This document shows, one piece after another, positions 57,622 to 64,000 of a stretch of DNA of 64,000 nucleotides. This DNA is from Bradyrhizobium sp. BRP22. Its GTDB lineage: Bacteria > Pseudomonadota > Alphaproteobacteria > Rhizobiales > Xanthobacteraceae. The stretch spans positions 161,127-225,126 of the forward strand of contig NZ_JADYVX010000010.1 in the NCBI RefSeq assembly GCF_020194175.1, written 5' to 3'. The notes under the pieces are model-generated. The model made no database searches, was not told the origin of the DNA, and was given only the letters and a program-made list of their open reading frames with translations. The first letter of the stretch is position 1, and each line of letters starts with the position of its first letter. The position numbers and the translations under genes are program-made.

Positions 57622-58587
57622 ATGCCTGCTCCCATCCATGCCAAGGTCGTCATCATCGGCTCCGGTCCGGCCGGCTACACCGCGGCGATCTACGCGGCGC
57701 GGGCGATGCTGGAGCCGGTGCTGATCCAAGGCATCCAGCCGGGCGGGCAGCTCACCATCACCACCGATGTCGAGAATTACCCGGGCTTCGCCGACGTGGT
57801 CCAGGGCCCCTGGCTGATGGAACAGATGGAGAAGCAGGCGGCGCATGTCGGCACCAAGATCGTCACCGATCTCGTGAGCAAGCTCGACCTGTCGCAGCGG
57901 CCGTTCCGACTGACCTGCGATAGCGGCGATGTCTATCTCGCCGAAACCGTCGTGCTCGCCACCGGCGCGCAGGCGCGCTGGCTCGGGCTGCCGTCGGAAG
58001 AGAAATACAAGGGTTTCGGCGTCTCCGCCTGCGCAACCTGCGATGGCTTCTTCTATCGCGGCAAGGAGGTCGTGGTGGTCGGCGGCGGCAACACCGCGGT
58101 CGAGGAGGCGCTGTTCCTCACCAACTTCGCCTCGCAGGTCACCGTGGTGCATCGCCGCGATCATTTCCGCGCCGAACGCATCCTGCAGGATCGGCTGTTC
58201 AAGCATCCGAAGATCAAGGTAGTCTGGGACAGCGTCGTCGACGAGATCTGCGGCGCCGAGAACCCGACCAAGGTCACCCATGTACGCTTGAAGAACGTCA
58301 AGACCGGTGCACTGACCGAAGTGCCGGCCGACGGCGTCTTCATCGCCATCGGTCATGCGCCTGCGACTGACCTCGTCAAAGGCCAGATCAAACTCAAACC
58401 CTCCGGCTACGTCGAGGTGGCGCCGAATTCAACTGCCACCTCCGTGCCCGGGCTGTTTGCCGCCGGCGACGTGGCGGACGAAACCTATCGCCAGGCGGTG
58501 ACGGCCGCCGGCCTCGGCTGCATGGCAGCGCTCGAGGCCGAACGCTTCCTGGCTTTGCGCGCGAGCGATCGCGCCGCGGCGGAATGA
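57622..58587 (+). CDS. trxB: Thioredoxin reductase TrxB
   Basis: 321 residues from the ATG at 57622, preceded by GAGAAGGG; an earlier in-frame start at 57559 would add 21 non-homologous residues. FAD motif VVIIGSGPAGYTAAIYAAR, redox-active CATC at 137-140, NADPH motif VVVVGGGNTAVEEALFL with HRRDHFRAE, and PGLFAAGDVADETYRQAVTAAGLGCMAALEAE. Complete and normal length. It overlaps the LysR gene by 4 nt. Confidence 0.96.
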   Translation: MPAPIHAKVVIIGSGPAGYTAAIYAARAMLEPVLIQGIQPGGQLTITTDVENYPGFADVVQGPWLMEQMEKQAAHVGTKIVTDLVSKLDLSQRPFRLTCDSGDVYLAETVVLATGAQARWLGLPSEEKYKGFGVSACATCDGFFYRGKEVVVVGGGNTAVEEALFLTNFASQVTVVHRRDHFRAERILQDRLFKHPKIKVVWDSVVDEICGAENPTKVTHVRLKNVKTGALTEVPADGVFIAIGHAPATDLVKGQIKLKPSGYVEVAPNSTATSVPGLFAAGDVADETYRQAVTAAGLGCMAALEAERFLALRASDRAAAE

Positions 58588-59513
58588 TCATGGCTAGAAC
58601 ACGCGATGGATTTACGGACATGGATTGGGACAAGCTGAAGGTGTTTCACGCAGCGGCGGAAGCGGGCAGCTTCACGCATGCCGGCGAGCAGCTTGGCCTC
58701 TCGCAATCGGCGGTCTCGCGGCAAGTCAGCGCGCTGGAACAGGAGCTCTCGGTCTCGCTGTTCCACCGCCACGCCCGCGGCCTGATCCTCACCGAGCAGG
58801 GCGACCTGCTCTTCCGCACCGCCCATGACGTCTTCATGCAATTGCAGGCGGCGCGGGCCAAGCTCACCGACAGCCGCGAGCGGCCGAGTGGCGACCTCAA
58901 GATCACGACGCCGCCCGCCCTCGGCATCAACTGGCTGATCCCGCGGCTCGACGAATTCACCGCGCTCTATCCGGACATCCGGATCTCGCTGATCGTCACC
59001 GACGAGGATCTCGATCTCTCGATGCGCGAAGCCGACGTCGCGATCCGCACCCGCAAGCCGACGCAGCCGGACCTGATCCAGCGCAAGCTGTTCTCGATCG
59101 GCTTCCACGCCTACTGCTCGCCGGAATACATCAAGCGCTTCGGCACGCCGCGCACGCTCGACGACCTCGATTCGCACCGCATCATCATGCTCGGCGACTC
59201 CCAGGTTCCGACCCATCTGCAGAACCGGGCCTGGCTGATCGACGCCGGCCGCAACGGCTCGGGTCCGCGCGAACCCTACTTCAAGGTCAACAACATCCTG
59301 GGTCTCGTGCGCGCCTGTCAGCAGGGCCTCGGGATCGCAGCGCTGCCGGACTACCTGGTAGAGGAAGACAGCCGCCTCGTGCAGTTGTTCGGCGAGTCCG
59401 ACTCGATCCAGCTCGACACCTACTTCGTCTATCCGGAAGAGCTGAAGACGGTGGCGCGGGTGCAGGTCTTCCGCGACTTCGTGGTCAGCAAGGCGCAGCG
59501 CTGGCCCTCGTAA
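58584..59513 (+). CDS. LysR family transcriptional regulator
   Basis: 309 residues. The HTH (about 14-75) reads MDWDKLKVFHAAAEAGSFTHAGEQLGLSQSAVSRQVSALEQELSVSLFHRHARGLILTEQG. The effector domain is of the periplasmic-binding type (LKITTPPALGINWLIPRLDEFTALYPDI...). The start overlaps the trxB stop (ATGA), so it is made with TrxB; ATGs at 58590 and 58620 are alternatives. Translational coupling of a LysR regulator to trxB suggests a redox role, but its targets are unknown. Confidence 0.92.
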   Translation: MIMARTRDGFTDMDWDKLKVFHAAAEAGSFTHAGEQLGLSQSAVSRQVSALEQELSVSLFHRHARGLILTEQGDLLFRTAHDVFMQLQAARAKLTDSRERPSGDLKITTPPALGINWLIPRLDEFTALYPDIRISLIVTDEDLDLSMREADVAIRTRKPTQPDLIQRKLFSIGFHAYCSPEYIKRFGTPRTLDDLDSHRIIMLGDSQVPTHLQNRAWLIDAGRNGSGPREPYFKVNNILGLVRACQQGLGIAALPDYLVEEDSRLVQLFGESDSIQLDTYFVYPEELKTVARVQVFRDFVVSKAQRWPS

Positions 59514-59528
59514 TCGGCCGTTTTCTTG

Positions 59529-59577
59529 GAGCATGATCCGGAAAAGTGGAAACCGGTTTTCCGAAAAGATCATGCTC
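59529..59577. repeat. 49-nt palindromic repeat, copy C
   Basis: Third copy of the element at 9159-9207 and 18577-18625, lying 16 nt after the LysR stop. Confidence 0.9.
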
Positions 59578-59771
59578 CAACAAATCGAGAGGCCCCGGAC
59601 TCCGCATGTCTGACATGCGGCTCGGACGGTTGCTGCATGGCGCCGATGGGGATCATAGTACTCATGCGCTGAGCGGTCGCGCTACGCATATGTCCCCCTC
59701 CTCCAGTGGTGCGGAAGCTCAGTAATCCCTCTTGGAAGGTGATTGTGTCGGCCTCACGTGGCCAAAACCTT

Positions 59772-59805
59772 AAGCCGGGCTCGATCGAGCCCGGCTTCTT
59801 TTCTT
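59772..59805 (+). terminator. Intrinsic terminator-like palindrome
   Basis: Perfect palindrome AAGCCGGGCTCGA and complement (59772-59797) followed by CTTTTCTTCC. It would end a plus-strand transcript, either from LysR or from a small RNA start within the gap. Confidence 0.65.
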
Positions 59806-59894
59806 CCTCTGCCCTCAACCATGCATTGACAACCTCCGGCTGTCCCGGCATGTAACGCGACATGATCACGAATTCGTGCGCAGCTCTGACGTCG

Positions 59895-59918
59895 AAAAAA
59901 GCTCCCCATGCGGGGAGC
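59895..59918 (-). terminator. Minus-strand terminator-like hairpin
   Basis: GCTCCCC-ATGC-GGGGAGC-type stem (59901-59918) followed on the minus strand by TTTTTTCG. There is no known minus-strand gene upstream of it, since the next gene (60039) is on the plus strand. Confidence 0.55.
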
Positions 59919-59965
59919 CGAGATCGACGCGCGCGATAGAGTAAAATCGACCGAACCGATCCCGA

Positions 59966-59993
59966 AAACCCCGCCGCCTGGACGGGGTTTTTT
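59966..59993 (+). terminator. Plus-strand intrinsic terminator
   Basis: AAAACCCCG stem with complement CGGGGTTTT, a 9-nt loop and a TTTTTT run. It lies about 45 nt before the DapA-family start, so it may end a short upstream RNA or act as an attenuator. Confidence 0.7.
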
Positions 59994-60038
59994 GTTGGTC
60001 CCGTCTCCGGCGTTTCACGCAACCGAAGGAGAAGGACC

Positions 60039-60956
60039 ATGACTGATCTATCCGACCCATTGCAGGGCCTGTGGCTACCCCTGATCACGCCATTCCGCGA
60101 CGGCAGGCTCGACGAGCCATCGCTGCGCCGTCTGGTGCGGCACTACGCCAGCCGCCCGGTCGACGGATTGATCCTGGGCGCCACATCAGGCGAAGGCATG
60201 TCGCTCGAGACCGGCGAGCTCGAACGGCTGGTCACGGTGGTGCGCGCAGAGATCAACGACAGCAGACGCTATCTGCCGATCTGTCTCGGCCTCTCCGGCT
60301 CCAGCACCGCGAGGATGAAGGATGTGCTGGACGAGACGGCGGCCTGGCCGATCGACTTCTACCTGATCGCGAGCCCCTATTACGTCAGGCCGTCGCAGCG
60401 CGGCCTGCTGCAGCATTTCACCGCGCTCGCCGATCACGCCTCGTGGCCGCTCCTGATCTACAACATCCCGTACCGGACCGCGGTCAACATCAGCAACGAG
60501 ACGCTGCTCGAACTCGCAGGGCATCCGAACATCGTCGGCATGAAGGATTGCTGCGCCAACCGCGCGCAATCGATCGACTTGCTGAAGCGGCGGCCCGCCG
60601 GCTTCCGCGTGCTGACCGGCGAGGACGCACAAACTTTCGACGCGCTCAGCGATGGCGCCGACGGCGCGATCCTGTTGTCGGCGCATGTCGAGACGGAAGC
60701 GTTCGCTTCGCTGCGGTCGCTGCTGATGCAGGGCAAGCGCGATGCCGCAGCGGCAGCGTGGCAAAGCATCTGTGAGCTGACGCGCCTGTTGTTCATCGAG
60801 CCGAGCCCGGCACCGGCCAAGCATTGGCTGTGGCGCACGGGATTGATCGACAGCGCGGAAGTGCGACTGCCGATGCTCGAGGTGGGCGCGGAACTCGCGG
60901 CGCGGCTGGACGCCGAGATCGAACGTCGCGCATCAACGTTGCTGGCAACCGTGTGA
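60039..60956 (+). CDS. DapA-family (dihydrodipicolinate synthase-like) aldolase
   Basis: 305 residues of the DHDPS/N-acetylneuraminate lyase TIM-barrel family. The Schiff-base lysine is K169 in IVGMKD, the Tyr Y141 and Arg R146 are in YNIPYRTAV, and the pyruvate-binding loop is GATSGEG (48-53) in place of the GTTGE of true DapA. The family condenses pyruvate with aldehydes or cleaves such adducts. Changes in the loop and no lysine-pathway neighbour make DapA itself uncertain; another pyruvate aldolase is equally possible. Confidence 0.85.
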   Translation: MTDLSDPLQGLWLPLITPFRDGRLDEPSLRRLVRHYASRPVDGLILGATSGEGMSLETGELERLVTVVRAEINDSRRYLPICLGLSGSSTARMKDVLDETAAWPIDFYLIASPYYVRPSQRGLLQHFTALADHASWPLLIYNIPYRTAVNISNETLLELAGHPNIVGMKDCCANRAQSIDLLKRRPAGFRVLTGEDAQTFDALSDGADGAILLSAHVETEAFASLRSLLMQGKRDAAAAAWQSICELTRLLFIEPSPAPAKHWLWRTGLIDSAEVRLPMLEVGAELAARLDAEIERRASTLLATV

Positions 60957-60967
60957 CTCTTCTCTTT

Positions 60968-61090
60968 CCCCCTGAAAGGGGGAAGGCCGGGATGGGGGTC
61001 AAGCCGCAGGTTCAACTGTGCCTGTGGAGAGACCTGATCCCCATCCGCTTGCGCTGACGCGCAAACCGGCCTCCCCTTTTCAAGGGGAGG
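60968..61090. repeat. 125-nt dispersed repeat, copy 2 (inverted)
   Basis: Inverted relative to 56749-56873; it fills the convergent gap between the aldolase and copper ATPase genes. Confidence 0.8.
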
Positions 61091-61103
61091 CTTAGGCGCG
61101 TCA

Positions 61104-63497
61104 TCAATCCAGCTTCGCCCGTGAGAGACGCAGCGCGTTGCCGATGACGCTGACGGAAGACAACGCCATCGCGGCGGCGGCGATGATCGGTGACAGCAGG
61201 ATGCCGAACACCGGATAGAGCACGCCGGCCGCGATCGGCACGCCGGCGGCGTTATAGACGAAGGCGAACATCAGGTTCTGGCGGATGTTGCGCATCGTCG
61301 TGACCGACAGCCGCCGCGCCCGCACCAGGCCGCGGAGATCGCCGGTAAGCAGCGTCACGCCGGCGCTTTCGATCGCAACATCGGTGCCGCCGCCCATGGC
61401 GACGCCGACATCGGCGGCGGCCAGCGCCGGCGCATCGTTGACACCGTCGCCGACCATCGCGACATTGCGGCCCTCGCCGCGCAGCCGCTGCACCACCTCG
61501 CTCTTGCGCTCGGGCAGCACCCCGGCCTCGACCTCGTCGATCCCGAGCCGTTTCGCCACCGCGCGCGCCGTGGTCGCATTGTCGCCGGTCAGCATCACGA
61601 CGCGCAGGCCGTCGCCGCGCAGCGCCGCCAGCGCGTCCCGGGCTGACGGCTTGATCGGATCGGCGATCGCGATCACGCCGGCCACATGACCGTCCACCGC
61701 CACATAGATCGCGGTCGCCCCGTCCTGGCGCGCGGTCTCCGCCGCGGCATCGAGCGCTGATGTCGCGATCTTCAGTTCGCCCATCAGCATGGCATTGCCG
61801 AGCGCGACCTGCCTGCCTTCGATCGTGCCGATCGCGCCCTTGCCCGACGGAGAGGTGAAGCCGCTGACATCGGCCAGGGCGAGGTTGCACTCCTTGGCGG
61901 CGTTCAGGATCGCAAGCGCCAGCGGATGCTCGCTGCCCCGCTCGACGCTTGCGGCCAGGCGCAACAGTTCGGTCTCGTCAAACTCCTTCGAGGCGATCAC
62001 GCCGACCACCTTCGGCTTGCCCTCGGTGAGCGTGCCGGTCTTGTCGAGCACCAGCGTGTCGATGCTCTCCATCCGCTCCAGCGCCTCGGCGTTGCGGATC
62101 AGGATGCCGGAATGCGCCCCGCGCCCGACACCGACCATGATCGACATCGGCGTGGCGAGCCCGAGCGCGCAGGGGCAGGCGATGATCAGGACGGTGACGG
62201 CCGCGACCAGGCCGAAGGTGAAGCGCGGTTCGGGTCCGAACACCGCCCAGGCGGCGAAGGCCAGCACCGCGACCACGATCACCGCCGGCACGAACCAGCC
62301 GGCGACGCGATCGGCCAGGCGCTGAATCGGCGCCCGCGAGCGCTGCGCTTTCGCCACCATGTCGACGATCCGCGCCAGCATGGTGTCGCGGCCGATCTTC
62401 TCGGCGCGCATGACAAAACCGCCGCTCTGGTTGACGGTGCCGCCGATCACCCGGTCGCCTTCGTTCTTGGAGACCGGCATCGACTCGCCGGTGACCATGG
62501 ATTCGTCGAGCACCGCGTGGCCTTCGGTGACGGCGCCGTCGACCGGTACCTTCTCGCCCGGACGGACGCGCAGGCGATCGCCGACCGCGATCGCCTCGAT
62601 CGCGACGTCCTCATCGCCATGCTCGGTGATGCGCCGCGCCGTCTTCGGCGCCAGCCCGAGCAGCGCGCGGATCGCGCCCGAGGTCTGCGCCCGCGCCCGC
62701 AACTCGAGCACCTGCCCGAGCAGCACCAATACCGTGATCACGGCCGCCGCTTCGAAATAGACCGCGACCTGGCCGTGCATGTCGCGGAAGGCCGGCGGGA
62801 ACAAATGCGGCGCCAGCGTGCCGACCACGCTGTAGACATAGGCGACGCCGACCCCCATCGCGATCAGCGTGAACATGTTGAGATTGCGCGTCACGACCGA
62901 CTGCCAGCCGCGCACGAAGAACGGCGCACCGGCCCACAGCACCACCGGCGTCGCCAGCACTAACGAGATCCAGTTCGCCCATCCCATCGGCACCGGCTCG
63001 ATGCCGCCGACATGGCCGACCATCTCGATCGCGAACACCGGCAGCGTCAGCACCAGCGCGATCCAGAATCGGCGGGTCATGTCGACGAGCTCCGGATCTG
63101 GCTTGTCGTCGAGCGTCACCTCTTCCGGCTCGAGCGCCATGCCGCAGATCGGGCAGGAGCCCGGCCCGACCTGCCGGATCTGCGGATGCATCGGGCAAGT
63201 GTAGATCGTGCCGGCCGGCATCGCCGGCTCGCTCTCGCGGGGTTTCAGGAATTTCTCCGGCTCGGCTGCAAACCGTTCGCGGCAGCGCGCGCTGCAGAAG
63301 AAGTAATCCTCGCCCTTGTAGCTGAAGCGATGCTTTGCCGTCGCCGGATCGACCTTCATGCCACAGACGGGATCGGTCGCGAGCGCACCCTTGTCGTCGG
63401 CAGCGCCATGCTTGCCGCCGCAGCAGCCACCTGTCGGCGCGCCATGATGATGATGCGCGTGCCCCTCATGTGCATGACCGCGACCTGCCTGTGCCAT
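61104..63497 (-). CDS. Copper-translocating P1B-type ATPase
   Basis: 797 residues from the ATG at 63497; the frame runs 12 codons further up without need. A His-rich head ([16 protein letters not shown]) is followed by a YHS domain ([10 protein letters not shown]...[20 protein letters not shown]) and a heavy-metal-binding domain ([26 protein letters not shown]). Eight-helix core: transport motif [11 protein letters not shown], phosphorylation [20 protein letters not shown] and hinge [10 protein letters not shown]. There is no classical CxxC HMA domain; metal capture seems to use the YHS/HMBD part. It exports Cu+ to the periplasm. Divergent from csoR over a shared operator, so it should be copper-induced. 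Confidence 0.95.
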   Translation of the reverse strand: MAQAGRGHAHEGHAHHHHGAPTGGCCGGKHGAADDKGALATDPVCGMKVDPATAKHRFSYKGEDYFFCSARCRERFAAEPEKFLKPRESEPAMPAGTIYTCPMHPQIRQVGPGSCPICGMALEPEEVTLDDKPDPELVDMTRRFWIALVLTLPVFAIEMVGHVGGIEPVPMGWANWISLVLATPVVLWAGAPFFVRGWQSVVTRNLNMFTLIAMGVGVAYVYSVVGTLAPHLFPPAFRDMHGQVAVYFEAAAVITVLVLLGQVLELRARAQTSGAIRALLGLAPKTARRITEHGDEDVAIEAIAVGDRLRVRPGEKVPVDGAVTEGHAVLDESMVTGESMPVSKNEGDRVIGGTVNQSGGFVMRAEKIGRDTMLARIVDMVAKAQRSRAPIQRLADRVAGWFVPAVIVVAVLAFAAWAVFGPEPRFTFGLVAAVTVLIIACPCALGLATPMSIMVGVGRGAHSGILIRNAEALERMESIDTLVLDKTGTLTEGKPKVVGVIASKEFDETELLRLAASVERGSEHPLALAILNAAKECNLALADVSGFTSPSGKGAIGTIEGRQVALGNAMLMGELKIATSALDAAAETARQDGATAIYVAVDGHVAGVIAIADPIKPSARDALAALRGDGLRVVMLTGDNATTARAVAKRLGIDEVEAGVLPERKSEVVQRLRGEGRNVAMVGDGVNDAPALAAADVGVAMGGGTDVAIESAGVTLLTGDLRGLVRARRLSVTTMRNIRQNLMFAFVYNAAGVPIAAGVLYPVFGILLSPIIAAAAMALSSVSVIGNALRLSRAKLD

Positions 63498-63533
63498 GGT
63501 GAACTCTTTCCGGCCGGAGCGGCCTTGAACCAC

Positions 63534-63550
63534 ATACCCTACGGGGGTAT
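63534..63550. promoter_or_regulatory. CsoR-type operator between copper ATPase and csoR genes
   Basis: ATACCCTACGGGGGTAT is a GC-tract palindrome of the CsoR class, lying 36 nt upstream of the ATPase start and touching the first possible csoR ATG. Confidence 0.8.
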
Positions 63551-63835
63551 ATGAACCCTATGCGTGACGAGATCAAGAGTTCCTGCCTGAAACGGCTGAA
63601 ACGGATCGAAGGCCAGATCCGCGGCCTCGCCAAGATGGTCGAGGACGACCGCTATTGCATCGACGTGGTGACCCAGATCGGCGCCGCGCGCGCCGCGCTG
63701 CGCCGGGTCGAGGAGGAAGTCCTCCGCGACCATGTCGCCCATTGCGTCGAGCACGCGATCACCTCGGGCGACAAGGCCGACCAGCGCCGCAAGATCGCCG
63801 AGCTGATGGACGTGGTCGGCCGCGCCGATCGTTGA
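63551..63835 (+). CDS. csoR: CsoR-family copper-sensing repressor
   Basis: 94 residues of the all-helical CsoR/RcnR family: [55 protein letters not shown]. The Cu+ ligands C36, H61 and C65 fall at the classical Cys-His-Cys positions of CsoR, which separates it from formaldehyde (FrmR) and nickel (RcnR) sensors. Copper binding would release the operator at 63534 and induce the ATPase. The first ATG (63551) directly abuts the operator, leaving no room for a ribosome site; the ATG at 63560 is a good alternative. Confidence 0.9.
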   Translation: MNPMRDEIKSSCLKRLKRIEGQIRGLAKMVEDDRYCIDVVTQIGAARAALRRVEEEVLRDHVAHCVEHAITSGDKADQRRKIAELMDVVGRADR

Positions 63836-63892
63836 GCGTCCCCTCTCCCGTTCTTACGGGGAGACAGCTGGGGTGAGCGACTATCTGGATTG

Positions 63893-64000
63893 TCAAGTTG
63901 CATTGGCGTATTGGGCTCGCGCATCGCGAGCTTTTGCATTGAGTCTGACGAGGAGCTTGCGCGCCAAGGCAATGCGAATGACCATTTTCTCTTTGCCGGC
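63893..64000 (-). mobile_element. C-terminal end of an IS110-like transposase (cut by window edge)
   Basis: The minus strand is open from the window edge to a TGA at 63893-63895, reading 35 residues: KEKMVIRIALARKLLVRLNAKARDAR near the end. The ARKLLVxLNAKxRD pattern resembles the C-terminus of IS110-family DEDD transposases. Only the tail is visible, so completeness of the element cannot be judged. Confidence 0.6.

Larger units (their letters stand above)
59514..60038. other. Hairpin-rich gap, possible small RNA
   Basis: 525 bases without a supported protein gene. It contains repeat copy C (59529-59577), a hairpin at about 59605-59625 (CCGCATGTCTGACATGCGG), a 26-nt perfect palindrome ending a T-rich tract (59772-59805), a hairpin with a T6 run on the minus strand (59895-59918) and a plus-strand terminator (59966-59993). 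One or more small RNAs may be made here. A 172-codon minus-strand frame across it is interrupted by these palindromes in a way untypical of protein genes. Confidence 0.45.

Noticed and set aside
59570..60088. 172-codon minus-strand protein gene in the hairpin-rich gap
   Set aside because: It is read through palindromes and a dispersed repeat, has no homology I recognise, and overlaps the start of the aldolase gene.

Overview
This 64 kb window looks like a chromosomal segment of an alphaproteobacterium of the Bradyrhizobium/Rhodopseudomonas group. The reasons are the high GC content with strong third-position bias, the Caulobacter-type flagellar block (fliF-fliG-flbE/fliH-fliN-flbD) with the CtrA inhibitor gene sciP beside it, the napEDABC order, and many short palindromic repeats of kinds I associate with bradyrhizobia. 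The species is an inference; there is no rRNA gene in the window.

Layout. 1-1.9 kb: end of an MFS transporter gene and an ArsB/NhaD-type ion transporter gene. 2-3.7 kb: a frameshifted beta-propeller pseudogene cut near its 3' end by a decayed insertion sequence. 4-12.5 kb: a quinoprotein alcohol oxidation island. It holds a tiny orphan pqqA (minus strand) with a small secreted Cys protein downstream, a PQQ alcohol dehydrogenase with the lanthanide-type Asp-x-Asp signature, a fused XoxJ-like binding protein/cytochrome c, two paralogous NarL/LuxR response regulators, and a soluble hybrid histidine kinase translationally coupled to a FIST-domain sensor. 12.8-14.3 kb: a serine recombinase remnant lying against tRNA-Met(CAT). 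14.4-16.7 kb: proline-rich secreted protein, PmtA-like methyltransferase, mnmA. 17-25.9 kb: flagellar genes fliK, flgD, sciP, fliF, fliG, fliH/flbE, fliN and flbD, with CtrA-like and sigma-54-like promoter motifs. 26.3-33.2 kb: sulfonate uptake and desulfonation operon (two SsuA proteins, SsuD, SsuC, SsuB, flavin reductase) and a separate luciferase-like monooxygenase. 33.4-37.7 kb: napEDABC behind a FixK/FNR box. 37.8-43.4 kb: small RecD2/Dda-like helicase, msrA, msrB, Rieske-ferredoxin reductase fusion, YqeY protein, alpha/beta hydrolase. 43.6-55.2 kb: carA and carB about 7 kb apart. Between them lie a cupin, a DUF1254 protein, a protealysin-like M4 protease with an emfourin-like inhibitor, an ETHE1-like hydrolase, Dps, a methyltransferase and an odd tRNA-Cys-like gene. 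55.4-61 kb: greA, DoxX, Lrp/AsnC regulator, trxB, LysR regulator, a hairpin-rich gap, a DapA-family aldolase. 61-64 kb: copper P-type ATPase divergent from csoR over a shared operator, and the C-terminal end of an IS110-like transposase.

Most of the window is ordinary chromosome. The parts that deserve a second look are the quinoprotein island (orphan PqqA, fused partner protein, FIST/kinase/two-regulator signalling), a NapB whose second haem motif reads CxxCR instead of CxxCH, the protease/inhibitor pair, the tRNA-Cys-like gene with a 6-nt anticodon loop and no D-loop GG, and a CtrA/sigma-54 composite upstream of fliK.
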